Part shown: in pieces, positions 53,301 through 61,834 of the stretch
Layout: each line of letters begins with the position of its first letter
How positions within the stretch are numbered: position 1 is the first letter of the stretch
Source: Bacillota bacterium
GTDB taxonomy: Bacteria; Bacillota; Bacilli; Paenibacillales; NBRC-103111
Length of the DNA: 64,000 nt
Reading direction: 5' to 3'
Assembly: GCA_023388055.1 (NCBI GenBank)
Contig: JAEWGW010000018.1
Span: 124,001 to 188,000, forward strand
Translations under genes and position numbers: made by a program
Notes under the pieces: generated by a model
What the model was told of the DNA's origin: nothing
Database searches by the model: none
Seen by the model: only the letters and a program-made list of their open reading frames with translations

Positions 53301-56300
53301 TTAAGGTCATGCCGGAAATTTGGAGGTTATGCTGCTTGGCGGATTTGAAAAGCGTGCTGTTTTTCACCATGTCCAGGGAGGTTCGGAGGACCGTGCCGTC
53401 TTCACTTTCCCCACGGATGTTGACGCCGCTTTTTAGGAACAGATTCGCCAAACCGTCCGGCGAGGTCAGCAGGTTGTAAACCCCGTCCGGAATAAATACC
53501 TCATCTCCCGCAACCGCTGAATCGATGGCTGCCTGAATGGCCGGGCGGTCATCCTGCCCGTTGTCCGCCGGATCAGCGCCAAAGTCCAGCACATTCAGCG
53601 TCCGCCCCGTTACCGGATTAGGGGTATGAAGGGCATGTGCGCTGCCGTCGGGCTTCGTCAGCCCTGCCTTGGTAAAAGGCACCGCCCCGGGAGGAGGCCC
53701 CGGCAAAATATAGGGCACCAGGGCCACAGGGGTATCCCCGTTGGCATACGGCGGATAAATATGCACATCCGTCAGGCTGGTAAATACGCTGCCGTCGGAA
53801 TTGCCACGCCCGGTAATACGCACATATCTGGCATTCACATCCTCCAGATCAAACACCTGCAGCGCTGTGGTCAACCGGGTGGACCAGCCGTTGAAGCCGG
53901 GCGTCCAGTTCTCATCATCGACAGAGGTTTCGATCTCCAGCTGGGTTTTGCGGGCATCTCCTTTATAAAAGCCGATTCCCAGATATCCCACCTGCCGCAG
54001 CTCACCCAGATCAAACTTGATCCATGGGCCATCGCCGCTGGCCGACCAGCGGGTGTATGAGTTGTTGTCAAGGGTGTTGCTTTCGATATTGCCGTCGCTG
54101 CTGCTGGCCGTAACCGCTTCTACCGGAAGAGGAAGAATGGGCTCCGCCAGCGTTGTCCGGGTGAGCGTTAAGGAGGTGGTGCTGGTTTTGCCCGAGGCAT
54201 CCACTGCCGCTACCGCAAAGTTGTATTCGGTACCCGGAGTCAATCCGGCTGCGGTGTAGGCATTCACCTCCGGCGCCAAGGTAGCAGCCAGCTCATTGCT
54301 GCGGTAGACCAGGTAATGGTCGATGGTGGAATCATCCAGGGCTTGGGGCCACTGCAGGTCCACGAAGTCGGTCCCCAGATTGTCCGCCTTCAGGAGGGAA
54401 CCCTCCGGCCAATAAGGCGGGGCAATATCTCCGGAAAGATCAATGATTTCCATTACCTTCAAAGCAGGCCGGGGATTGCTGGTGCCGTTGGCCTCCTTGG
54501 AATAAATGTTGAAGGATACGCCTGTATTCTCGGCATCTCCAAGCATAAACACAATGGTTCCGTCAGCAAGCCGAGAACGCACATATTCCGTAACATCCAC
54601 GGTGTATACCTTGGGGTTTCCGCCTTTGTCCGCATCCACCGTGAAGCCGCCCAAGAGTTCGCCTGATGCCAGCTCCTTCACCGGAGCATTATTCCACGTT
54701 AAAGTGGTTTCGCTCCAATCACTGTCCGGGATGCCATACAATTGCACGGATACTTCTGTATTGGAGTTTCCTTTTTTAGCCGCCACCTGGAAGGTGTAGT
54801 GATAAGACGGATTTGCCGCTTGGCTGATATCGTACTTAAAATAAACATATTTTTTCCTCGAGCCGCTGGACGATACACTGAACAGGCCCTGGCTGGTGCC
54901 AGTTGCAGAATTGATGTTCTTATCTGCATTTTCTTTATCGCTGTCGATCAGCGCATCATCCGTTGGTGTCAGGATGGCAATTTCCTTTTCCACCTGCTGC
55001 CCGGGCTGGTTAGGCTCTGCCGGTGTGACCGTCACCATTGCTTCCGCCAGCGCAGGCTGCTGGTAGACGGAAGAAACCACAGTGGCCACAATTTTCGTGC
55101 TGCCCGGAGCAACGCCTGTGACCCGTGCCTTCAGCCCGCCCAGGGATTCAACTGTGGCTACAGCGCTGCTATACGTGGACCAGGTAACCGTAACCGTTCC
55201 GGGATCACCGGAGGATACCACTGCAGCGTTCAATTCCTTGTTGGCGCCGGCGGTCATCGTCCATGCCGTCGTATCCAGTTGAACAATCGGGCTTCCCGGA
55301 TGAACCGTCCCGTTCCCAGGGTCCGGATTCCCCGGGTCTGTGCCCCCCGGCCCATAACCCGGCTTGTAAATAATCGGCTCCGTAACCAGCCTGTTCTTCA
55401 CATATTGGTCGAGGAAAGTCCACGCCTCCGCGTTGGCGGTATCCGAGGCCGTTCCCGTAAAGCCGTGTCCCTGCCCGGGGACCAGCTTAAAGTCCACCAC
55501 CTGCACGCCTGCCGCTGTCAGCTGTGCGGCGAACTTCACGCTGTTCTCATACGGAATCGTGCTGTCGGCATCGCCGTGGCGGATCCAGAAGGGCGGATCA
55601 TCCGGAGAAGCATAGGTCCCCGGCATGGCCAGCCGGGCTTCGTTGGGCACGGTGAATGCCTTCTTCCCACCCAGTAGCGCCGTTACAGAGCTGTAATTGT
55701 TGGCGAATTCCGAAGTGAAATCAGCGGGACCGAACCAATCGGCTACAGCCTGAACCTTGTCGGAGTATTCCGGCCAGCCTCCGGTTCCGCCCAAATCAGG
55801 CACCGGCACAGTATTCCCGTTATCCAGCGTAATCAAGCTGCCTGCCTCCAGATCCCCGGTGGTGCCCAGCAATGAGGCCAAATGTCCTCCTGCAGAAGAT
55901 CCCCATACACCGATCCGGCTGGGATCGATGAAATAATCAGCCGCATGGGCCCTCAGGAAACGGATCCCCAGCTTCACATCCTGAATCTGCGCCGGGAACG
56001 GCGCCTCCGGGGTCAGCCGGTAGCTCAGGGCCACACCGATATAGCCTCTTTTGAGCACATAATTGGAGATGTTGCCCAGAGCCTGCTTCCGGTCCCCGTG
56101 GTTCCAGCCGCCTCCGTGGATGTAGACCACAGCCGGCATAGCCGCAGCCGGAGCCACCTCCGGAACCGCAATGGAAGCGTAAATCTCCCGGTTCCCGGCC
56201 ATCCCCACCAGCACATCCTCATACATCTTTACTCCGGCCGGAGGGACAAAAGGCGGCTGCTCCACCGGCTCCGGAATCGGCACCGGCGTCGGTGCCGGGG

Positions 56301-56901
56301 GAATGCCTGGAATGGCCTGCCCCATTATGGATACATTGTCAAAATACAGATTCCCCACAGGGGCCGCAGCCCGAAAGCGCAGCTTGTTGGCTGGGTTGCT
56401 GTTGGCCTGTGCATCCAGCGCCCAGGTTTTCTGCTTGTTGGGATCGGACGTTGCTCCGGGAGTCGGCTTGAAATCCTCCAGTACCGTCCAGTTGACGCCG
56501 CCGTCATAGGACCATTCCACATACACACTTCCGCTCACATATGACGATGCTCGGGTGTAATAGCTGACCTGAATATTCCCGTAGCCGGTCAGATCCAGGG
56601 GCAGGGCCAGCACATCCGTGGAATCGATCTTCACCATATTGGGTGTGGACGGGGCCGTGGTGGAGGCAGAGGTTTTGGCTACGCTTTTGCCACCCTCCTG
56701 AAGCCATGGCTGGGGAATGGTTACCCCTCCCGTCGAGCCGAAATTATCCGGATCATCAAACTGCTCAGCATAAATCTCCATCACAGGCCCTTCCGGCTCA
56801 GGCACGGCGGCCTTCACGGTAAGCGCTTGCAATTGTGCAAAAGGCGACAGCACCAACACGCATACCAGCACCCCTATCAAAATCCTTCTTATGTTCATCA
56901 T
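50314..56901 (-). CDS. SLH-anchored multidomain esterase/beta-helix protein, frameshifted at the C-terminus
   Basis: A 2195-residue exported protein. Approximate order: signal peptide; jelly-roll (37-197); alpha/beta-hydrolase (220-504: oxyanion HGGGW, nucleophile GSSAGG, Asp in HGDADSTIP, His in GQGHGF); Big2 (537-630); DNRLRE-type CBM (637-820); FN3 (824-917); F5/8C (930-1047); pectate-lyase-like right-handed helix (1100-1524); cadherin-like (1534-1667); Gly/Pro/Thr linker (1669-1790); SLH 1 and 2 (2024-2137). SLH 3 breaks near 50355: one missing base leads to a stop at 50314. In the other frame RFDPMAQATRAESLTILDRM continues to a stop at 50264. GGGAGGGAG precedes ATG 56901. Confidence 0.88.
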   Translation of the reverse strand: MMNIRRILIGVLVCVLVLSPFAQLQALTVKAAVPEPEGPVMEIYAEQFDDPDNFGSTGGVTIPQPWLQEGGKSVAKTSASTTAPSTPNMVKIDSTDVLALPLDLTGYGNIQVSYYTRASSYVSGSVYVEWSYDGGVNWTVLEDFKPTPGATSDPNKQKTWALDAQANSNPANKLRFRAAAPVGNLYFDNVSIMGQAIPGIPPAPTPVPIPEPVEQPPFVPPAGVKMYEDVLVGMAGNREIYASIAVPEVAPAAAMPAVVYIHGGGWNHGDRKQALGNISNYVLKRGYIGVALSYRLTPEAPFPAQIQDVKLGIRFLRAHAADYFIDPSRIGVWGSSAGGHLASLLGTTGDLEAGSLITLDNGNTVPVPDLGGTGGWPEYSDKVQAVADWFGPADFTSEFANNYSSVTALLGGKKAFTVPNEARLAMPGTYASPDDPPFWIRHGDADSTIPYENSVKFAAQLTAAGVQVVDFKLVPGQGHGFTGTASDTANAEAWTFLDQYVKNRLVTEPIIYKPGYGPGGTDPGNPDPGNGTVHPGSPIVQLDTTAWTMTAGANKELNAAVVSSGDPGTVTVTWSTYSSAVATVESLGGLKARVTGVAPGSTKIVATVVSSVYQQPALAEAMVTVTPAEPNQPGQQVEKEIAILTPTDDALIDSDKENADKNINSATGTSQGLFSVSSSGSRKKYVYFKYDISQAANPSYHYTFQVAAKKGNSNTEVSVQLYGIPDSDWSETTLTWNNAPVKELASGELLGGFTVDADKGGNPKVYTVDVTEYVRSRLADGTIVFMLGDAENTGVSFNIYSKEANGTSNPRPALKVMEIIDLSGDIAPPYWPEGSLLKADNLGTDFVDLQWPQALDDSTIDHYLVYRSNELAATLAPEVNAYTAAGLTPGTEYNFAVAAVDASGKTSTTSLTLTRTTLAEPILPLPVEAVTASSSDGNIESNTLDNNSYTRWSASGDGPWIKFDLGELRQVGYLGIGFYKGDARKTQLEIETSVDDENWTPGFNGWSTRLTTALQVFDLEDVNARYVRITGRGNSDGSVFTSLTDVHIYPPYANGDTPVALVPYILPGPPPGAVPFTKAGLTKPDGSAHALHTPNPVTGRTLNVLDFGADPADNGQDDRPAIQAAIDSAVAGDEVFIPDGVYNLLTSPDGLANLFLKSGVNIRGESEDGTVLRTSLDMVKNSTLFKSAKQHNLQISGMTLTSAWNKEYTTDHKNNNPAAGGPDSLIMISNYGEDPSYNVTIHHVTVEKFRRMAIRIENSHDVIVQNSTFRNATDVGPGGSGYGVAIQGMPKVDRLGFANDTLWNLVEDSRFEGPYLRHGALIQNVAHNNTVRNNAFIQTKLDAIDLHGELEYLNEISGNLVENILTGGAVGLGNTGGTAPSNHSKTGPGNLIRDNLIRNSREGIVVTMGTPDTVIVNNVIENTVDVPDASGINILNGPGTIIRGNTVRNNTATGYWAILLEHDNGDTNANYIGEGDPENVRIEGNVLTGNTNGIGLFAGKGIKLKGNTVESITTNFYQKEGVEAVIEELSDEWRLNQLTLSAGDLEPVFAPEALAYTAQVAYETEVVTVTAVADPLAAVTITSGAGVAGSTIEADRTTEAGGTTEAGDSAAGLPAAEGTVTVAPVEGSHTAALPLEVGQNRIVIAVTAENGEAAQYVIDVTRLAQDPTGGTPGGEDPGSGTPGNGTPGGEDPGGGTPGNGTPGGEDPGSGTPGNGTPGGEDSGSGTPGNGTPGGEDSGSGTPGNGTPGGEDPGSGTPGNGTPGGEDPGSGTPGNGTPGGEDPGSGTPDGSSSNEEPNDGGSGSVPTPGPTGSVGTANPTDSVALAEIDGLLLERALEAAVGGQVLLKAVEGSVQGNSPVEGVRLSGAVLGKLLQDGHVDTLVVQTAQASYALPVKELDLGRLARELGTETNKLQLEITARMNDTAEASATAAGWKVAGAWEFAVKISAPDGKEQELKNFSGYVKRTVKPETGISLNEGSLAVARIVPAADGSWVLEPVPFRTDGGEVHIYSRTNSTYLLVQHTRTFADMKGHWAQGGMERMAARMIADGMAPEEFQPDKSVTRAEVAAFLVRALGLSPTATGGDNRTYTDVGAADWFAGAVRSASVMKLVEGYGDGSFRPGEAVTRQELAVMVHRAAELAGMKPAVAASAAGPGQVPYGDDAAIAGWAKPAVEALTRQGLLGGSILWPRQPVPRA
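51535..51895. repeat. 45-bp coding minisatellite in the SLH protein linker
   Basis: About eight copies of a 45-bp unit encoding GEDPGSGTPGNGTPG, with P/S and S/G variants. It forms the flexible linker between catalytic parts and SLH anchor. Copy number is likely to vary between strains. Confidence 0.92.
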
Positions 56902-57082
56902 GCACTCCCTCCCCAAAATAAAACTCATGCGGCAAAGCGCCCCGCCCCCGGGCAGGCTGCGGCTCCATGCCAACTCCACCCTAGGGTAGCGCACTTTTCA
57001 TATACTGTCTACGGAGGTTATTTTTAGGTCCCTTGGGCTTTTTTTAGTTTTGAGAGTAGAAGGAGCTCCTCTTCCATGCGGA

Positions 57083-57263
57083 AAATGCAAAAGTGCATTT
57101 ATTTTCCCGAAACACTACTCATGGACCAGCTGTACCTGCAAAAGTGCAGTTATTTTCGGCAGTATAGACACAACAGAGGGCGAACGGATCAATTAACTGC
57201 ACTTTTACAGGATGAGTCCCCTTGTGGGGCACCTGGGTCCAAAATAGATGCATTTTTGCATCA
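57083..57263. repeat. Four-arm F-F-R-R intergenic repeat element 4 (TGCA family)
   Basis: Forward arms 57083-57107 and 57134-57159, reverse arms 57190-57212 and 57241-57263; same core TGCAAAAGTGCA plus GTTATTT as element 3, which lies 17 kb away. Spacing 51 bp on each side. No gene in 56902-57360. Confidence 0.84.
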
Positions 57264-57360
57264 ACGGCGCACAAAAAGCCCCAGCCAGCATAACGCCGGC
57301 CAGGGCATACCTAAAGCTATATTTACCAAGATCAGCGCACTTGCGCCGTCCCGCTTACCC

Positions 57361-58464
57361 CTATCCGATCAGCCCGGAAATATCCACAAAACCTGCCACA
57401 GCCCGATTTTCGCTTACCAGCCGGTTGAAGTAAATCCGCTTGCCATCCTGGGAAAAGGTCGGGTTGGGATGCACCTGCAGCCCGAACGAGGCCTCGTGGA
57501 AGGGATGGGAGTCCAGCACCGCCACAGGCTCCAGCTCCCCCTTGCGGTACAACCGGATATCGATGGAGGAACCGGGAAAACACGTATCGCTGGCAAACCA
57601 TTGCCGGTCCGGCGACCCGTCAATATGATTGCCGATGCCCCCCAGCGGCTCGATAATCTCCCCGTCCAGCGAGTAGCGGTTCATCCGGCTGGTTTCCTTC
57701 ACGATCCGTTGGCCGTCATGATGATGGTACATGGCCATGTACGAATCGTCGTCGTACCACAGCTGGTGGATCGGCTTGTCCGGAATCAGATGCCACGCTC
57801 CGGTCACCAGATCGCAGCAGCCCAGGGCCCCCAGCGCCTTGCATTCCTCCACGGACAGCCGCATCATCACCCGGGTTGCCGAAGGGTTCAATTGCACATG
57901 GCTCATGCGGGCAGTATTCTCATTAGGCGTCAGGCCCCGGCTGCGGATAAAAGCCAACAAATTCTCGCTGTCCACCACCTGGCGGATTTTGCCCGTTGCC
58001 AGCTCCAGCGTGTACACCCCCGGTGTCCCAATGTCCGGATAAGCCGGATTCTGCCCGACGTATTGATCGGATATGCTGAACGGATAATACCCGTTTTCCC
58101 CACGGTGGCTTTCCTTGGCGATGATAGGTCCGTACACCGCCTGCTCCCGGCGAATATCATAGATGAGGAAATAGCTGAACTGCTGTTCATTTTGCCCGCG
58201 GAACACAATCCAGTCGTTAGTGAGAAAGGTTGCCGAAGGCCCATTATGGTTGCCGCATATCACCTCGTACACCTTGCGGTGGCCGGTAAGATCATAGTTG
58301 CACACCCAAATCTCTGTCCGGTGATCGTCGGCCCTGTCCAGATGCCGTTTCCGGGCATATACCAGCAGGCTGCCGTCCGGGCTTTCGGGAAGGCCGCCGT
58401 TCATCCCCAGAATCGAACTGCCTTCCGCGCCATCCCAAATCGGGGTAAAAGCTAAGGCTGTCAT
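57361..58464 (-). CDS. Oligogalacturonate lyase-like seven-bladed beta-propeller
   Basis: A 367-residue protein without signal peptide. Repeated blades and the late motif LQVHPNPTFSQDGKRIYFNR resemble PL22 oligogalacturonate lyases, where nearby His residues hold Mn; SHPFH and MYHHHDG supply further His. It would split unsaturated digalacturonate in the cytoplasm. GGAGGAATGG precedes ATG 58464. Distance from known Ogl is unclear, so activity is inferred. Confidence 0.7.
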   Translation of the reverse strand: MTALAFTPIWDGAEGSSILGMNGGLPESPDGSLLVYARKRHLDRADDHRTEIWVCNYDLTGHRKVYEVICGNHNGPSATFLTNDWIVFRGQNEQQFSYFLIYDIRREQAVYGPIIAKESHRGENGYYPFSISDQYVGQNPAYPDIGTPGVYTLELATGKIRQVVDSENLLAFIRSRGLTPNENTARMSHVQLNPSATRVMMRLSVEECKALGALGCCDLVTGAWHLIPDKPIHQLWYDDDSYMAMYHHHDGQRIVKETSRMNRYSLDGEIIEPLGGIGNHIDGSPDRQWFASDTCFPGSSIDIRLYRKGELEPVAVLDSHPFHEASFGLQVHPNPTFSQDGKRIYFNRLVSENRAVAGFVDISGLIG

Positions 58465-58580
58465 TGCGCCATTCCTCCATTCATGATTTATCCCGTCATT
58501 ATGTCCCCCACTATACAAGCTAGGGAATTGAACAGGCAATTGGACTTTTTTGCAGAGCGAGCTACACGGTGAAAAATAGA

Positions 58581-58612
58581 GAAAAAGCCCGTCCCGGTAT
58601 GCCCAGGCGGGC
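58581..58612 (-). terminator. Terminator of the Vat-like gene
   Basis: Minus-strand stem AGCCCGCCTGGG/CCGGGACGGGCT followed by TTTTTC. Confidence 0.82.
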
Positions 58613-58646
58613 TATTCGCTCCATATTGCGCTTTGAGCAACTTACA

Positions 58647-59285
58647 CTACTCAATACGGCGGATTTGCTCCAGATCGGCACTGCACAATACATCCAGATG
58701 GCGGAAAATTTTCTCGGCCGGCCAATCCCACCATTGAAGCTGCAGGAGGTACTCCGTCAGCTCCTCATCGAAGCGGCGGCGGATGAGCCGGGCGGGATTG
58801 CCGCCCACGATGGTGTAAGGGGCCACATTGGTGGCCACCACTGCATTGGCCGCGATGATGGCGCCGTCGCCAATCTTCACGCCCGGCAGAATCACCGCAT
58901 TTTGTCCAATCCACACGTCATTGCCAATGACCGTATCACCTTTGTAGGGTAGATCCTCCAGGGAGGGCACCGCCTTTTCCCAACCGCCGCCCATAATGTT
59001 GAAGGGATACGTAGTGACGGAGCCCATCCGGTGGTTGGCCCCGTTCATCACAAACTCCACACCACGGGCAATGGCGCAGAACCGGCCGATCATCAGCTTG
59101 TCGCCGATAAACTCGTAATGGTGGGTCACACGCTCCTCGAAGCGCTCCGCCCCATCCTTGTCGTCGTAATAGGTATAGTCGCCCACCATAATATTGGGTC
59201 GGGTAATGACATTTTTAATGAAACAAATCTGCTTAATCTGCGGATTGGGATAAATGGCGTCCGGATCAGGTCCGTAGTTCGGCAT
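58647..59285 (-). CDS. Xenobiotic O-acetyltransferase (Vat/CatB hexapeptide family)
   Basis: A 212-residue left-handed beta-helix acetyltransferase: GANHRMGSVTTYPFNIMG carries the catalytic His; IGNDVWIGQNAVILPGVKIGDGAIIAANAVV are hexapeptide turns, and NPARLIRRRF closes the family. Members inactivate streptogramin A or chloramphenicol; chromosomal homologues may have other substrates. AAAGGAG lies 8 nt before ATG 59285. Confidence 0.9.
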   Translation of the reverse strand: MPNYGPDPDAIYPNPQIKQICFIKNVITRPNIMVGDYTYYDDKDGAERFEERVTHHYEFIGDKLMIGRFCAIARGVEFVMNGANHRMGSVTTYPFNIMGGGWEKAVPSLEDLPYKGDTVIGNDVWIGQNAVILPGVKIGDGAIIAANAVVATNVAPYTIVGGNPARLIRRRFDEELTEYLLQLQWWDWPAEKIFRHLDVLCSADLEQIRRIE

Positions 59286-59368
59286 CAGGGTCACTCCTTT
59301 GGGGCGCGGCGTTGTCTCTCACCGGCCATTCTTTATTGATTGTACCGGATAGGCCCCCTTCCGCACAA

Positions 59369-59944
59369 TCATCTGGAGCTTGCCCGTACTCCGGCATAAG
59401 TGCCGCTTTTTTTCACCGCCATAAAAACATAATACCCCTCCACCTCCCGGATGTTTACCCCGCCGAAGATGGAAATCAGCTTCTGCTTATACCACTCCTT
59501 GCGTTTGGTCACCATGTAAAACCGTCCCTCCAGGGCCAGCCGGTTGAAGCCCTTCTCAATAAACCGCTTGGGCACCGAAAAGTCGGCATGGTAAGGTGGA
59601 TGGGTGATAATCTTGGTAAAATGAGTCTCCCTAGTAGCGTTGAAGCCGTCGCTCTCGATAACAGCAGCATCCGACACTCCGTTCAGCCGGGCATTCTCCC
59701 GGGCGCAGGCCACAGCCTTCGGGTCATTGTCGATCATCAGCACGCAGTGCGGACCGATGAGCTTGGCCGCCGTAATCCCGACAACCCCATAACCGCAGCC
59801 CAAATCACATACCCGGTCCTCTGGGTCAAACTCTATTGTGGACATCAAAGCCAATGTCCCCTTGTCAATGCGCCGCGGCGAAAACAGGCCGCCCTCCGTC
59901 CGGAATTGCAGCTCGAGATCTTTGATGGTGGTTGTAATCATCAT
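59369..59944 (-). CDS. Class I SAM methyltransferase (RsmC/MTS type)
   Basis: A 191-residue protein: motif I DRVCDLGCGYGVVGI, acidic loop DNDPKAVACARENAR, and IITHPPYHAD where N6/N2 methyltransferases have NPPY/F. The N-terminal GGLFSPRRIDKGT matches the YbxB/RsmC-like group acting on guanine in rRNA. Asn is replaced by His-Pro-Pro context (THPPY), so the substrate is uncertain. AAAAGGAGC precedes ATG 59944. Confidence 0.88.
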   Translation of the reverse strand: MMITTTIKDLELQFRTEGGLFSPRRIDKGTLALMSTIEFDPEDRVCDLGCGYGVVGITAAKLIGPHCVLMIDNDPKAVACARENARLNGVSDAAVIESDGFNATRETHFTKIITHPPYHADFSVPKRFIEKGFNRLALEGRFYMVTKRKEWYKQKLISIFGGVNIREVEGYYVFMAVKKSGTYAGVRASSR

Positions 59945-59972
59945 ATCGTGTAAGCTCCTTTTGTTGAACATA

Positions 59973-61007
59973 TCAGCCGTTACAAGCCTGCTGGAGCATA
60001 TGATGTACGGCGATCAGCTGCTCCTTTTTTGCCTGCATACCTTCCGGTGTTAGCCCCATTCGCTGGAATAACTCTTCCTTATAAGCCGTCCACCAACCGG
60101 TGCAGCCGGAATCCTTGGTGATCCTGTACTCCGCCACCCACATCCAATCCAGGATAGGATACATAGCCTCCTGATGGTAACCCTCTCCGATCCATTGCCG
60201 AATTCCTCCGGAATGGCAGCCATGCTTAGCTGGGTTGATGCCATGGTAGTCGGCTTTTTGCACATGGATGCAATAATCGTAGACCTCCATCATCCGGTCC
60301 AAAAAATAGTCCGCCTCTCTTTTGTTGAAATCATGACAGCCGAACAGACGCAGAAGCATCGACGCCTCATATTGAGGAAGATCGCTGCGCAAGGAATCTC
60401 CTGCTTCCGCGCCCAGCTTCTCCAGAGCTCTGCCCGCTTGGTATAACAGCTTCCTGGCGCTGGGATCCACAATACAGGCAGCCAGAGGCAGTAGGCAGCC
60501 GATGCGCAAATCCTCCATAAAAGCAGGAACAAACGCTTCAAAACTCTCCGTTTGTATCACCCGTTGGAAGGACATATGCTTTAGCTCCCATAGGCGGGCT
60601 AGTCTTTCGGTTACATAGCCCTGGCTCCCCAATTGCGGTACCACCTGTTGCTTCATGCGGCTTAACCACCCTCCGGGATCATAAAGAATAATGGCGTGAG
60701 CCAGGTTATGAGGTTTAGCGTAGTGGGACAAAATCTCTTCCACCCGGCTGTAGTCCTCCAGCGGCTCCCAGACCCAATCTACCGCTACCCCCTCCTCCAG
60801 GGTTGCGTACATCTTGAATGAACCTCCCGGCTCAAGACAGACCAGATGAAGGTCAATATCGGAATGAACATCCGCGTCTCCTCTCGCCACAGATGAACAA
60901 ACATAGATGGCTTTTGCCTGTCCCTTAAGTTGACGGTGCATGCTTCTTACGATCCGCTGGGCGATCTCCAACCGGAGTTGGCTGTGGCTGTTTTTATTCA
61001 TGGTCAT
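59973..61007 (-). CDS. Nucleotidyltransferase-domain protein
   Basis: A 344-residue protein. Residues about 38-56 (CSSVARGDADVHSDIDLHLV) match the polymerase-beta GSxxxG...SDxDL site, with Cys in place of Gly. A further helical region of 200 residues follows, as in aminoglycoside nucleotidyltransferase or kanamycin-type enzymes, but no specific family was recognised. GGGAGG precedes the ATG. A strong hairpin terminator stands 35 bp upstream of it. Just before the methyltransferase gene, 28 bp apart. Confidence 0.75.
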   Translation of the reverse strand: MTMNKNSHSQLRLEIAQRIVRSMHRQLKGQAKAIYVCSSVARGDADVHSDIDLHLVCLEPGGSFKMYATLEEGVAVDWVWEPLEDYSRVEEILSHYAKPHNLAHAIILYDPGGWLSRMKQQVVPQLGSQGYVTERLARLWELKHMSFQRVIQTESFEAFVPAFMEDLRIGCLLPLAACIVDPSARKLLYQAGRALEKLGAEAGDSLRSDLPQYEASMLLRLFGCHDFNKREADYFLDRMMEVYDYCIHVQKADYHGINPAKHGCHSGGIRQWIGEGYHQEAMYPILDWMWVAEYRITKDSGCTGWWTAYKEELFQRMGLTPEGMQAKKEQLIAVHHMLQQACNG

Positions 61008-61041
61008 GTAGTTCCTCCCTCAAATTTTAGTAACAGGACGC

Positions 61042-61100
61042 AAAAAGGCCGCAGGCAACCAGGGACTTGATCTTTCACAAGTCGCCTGGTGCCTGCGGCC
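61042..61100 (-). terminator. Long hairpin terminator or attenuator before the nucleotidyltransferase gene
   Basis: About 22 paired bases (GGCCGCAGGC/GCCTGCGGCC plus ACCAGG/CCTGGT and ACTTG/CAAGT), then a minus-strand T run. No minus-strand gene lies upstream to be terminated, so it may act in the leader of the downstream gene. Confidence 0.7.
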
Positions 61101-61381
61101 CCAAACGGTAGGCATCCGATCATGGATGCATCCGGCGGTATGAATAACTTTGGTCCAAGCCTAGAGCCGGATAAAGTTATGGAAGCCTCGAATTTGACAC
61201 AGTTAAATTGAGGCCCTCAATTACCGGACTTACATAGCTCGATTATAAATCTGTTTCAGGCATTATTCAAACGTTCCAAACCTCATTTATTCTAGAATTG
61301 TAATCGTACTGGATGGGTGTTACGATAAACGTTAAAAAATGTAAGTTCATTTGAGCCGGCTTATCTGGGAGGGCCACTACC
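61101..61381 (-). other. Possible structured leader, no ORF
   Basis: Minus-strand hairpins: ATAACTTT/AAAGTTAT (61142-61179), GGATGCATCC-type dyad (61112-61132), and TTGAGGCCCTCAA (61209-61221), the last overlapping an alternative helix CTCGAATTT/AAATTGAG. Together with the terminator at 61042 these could form an attenuator. No T-box consensus was found. The plus-strand part holds the promoter region of the 61382 gene. Confidence 0.35.
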
Positions 61382-61798
61382 GTGAATGATAGTGATGTAA
61401 TGGATTTGGTATTAAACTTTACCCAACAGTTCGATGCATTACAAATGAAATACCATCCGCTTACGCAAGACCCCAGCCAGAATATATCTGTTGTATTTAC
61501 GAATTTTAAGGCGGAGGCGGAGAAAATCTATCTTTGTTATTTAACGAAAAAGGACAGGACCTATTATACTGGTATTAATTCTCCGCCAAAATTTGCAGGG
61601 GTCAAGAGCAATACTCCCAGAACGGTGGAACACACAAAAAATGGTGCGGTGGTAACCTTTTGTACGAACACAGGAGGTTTAGATTTTCAGTTTTCTCTCA
61701 CCTGTAAAAATGATCAGTGGCTTATTAACAGTATGAAACAGCGGTACCATTCTGAAAACAGGGAAGTAACGTATAAATGGCAATATGGTAGTTTTTAA
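61382..61798 (+). CDS. Small NTF2-like protein, possible orphan immunity protein
   Basis: A 138-residue acidic-to-neutral protein without signal peptide. GTG start with GGGAGGGCC upstream. The ending QFSLTCKNDQWLINSMKQRY...WQYGSF resembles NTF2-fold immunity proteins of polymorphic toxin systems, but this is only recognition of style. It is visibly richer in A+T than its neighbours, a sign of recent acquisition. No toxin gene is beside it. Confidence 0.5.
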   Translation: MNDSDVMDLVLNFTQQFDALQMKYHPLTQDPSQNISVVFTNFKAEAEKIYLCYLTKKDRTYYTGINSPPKFAGVKSNTPRTVEHTKNGAVVTFCTNTGGLDFQFSLTCKNDQWLINSMKQRYHSENREVTYKWQYGSF

Positions 61799-61834
61799 TT
61801 CTTCTTAATTGTTCTTAAAGGCCAGATCAATCCT

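Noticed and set aside
57076..58455. Plus-strand frame of 459 residues over quadruplet element 4 and the propeller gene
   Set aside because: Crosses the repeat element and is antisense to a gene with a good start and family motifs.
61042..61260. T-box riboswitch before the nucleotidyltransferase gene
   Set aside because: No AGGGTGGNACCGCG-like sequence and the downstream gene is not a tRNA-synthetase or amino-acid gene.
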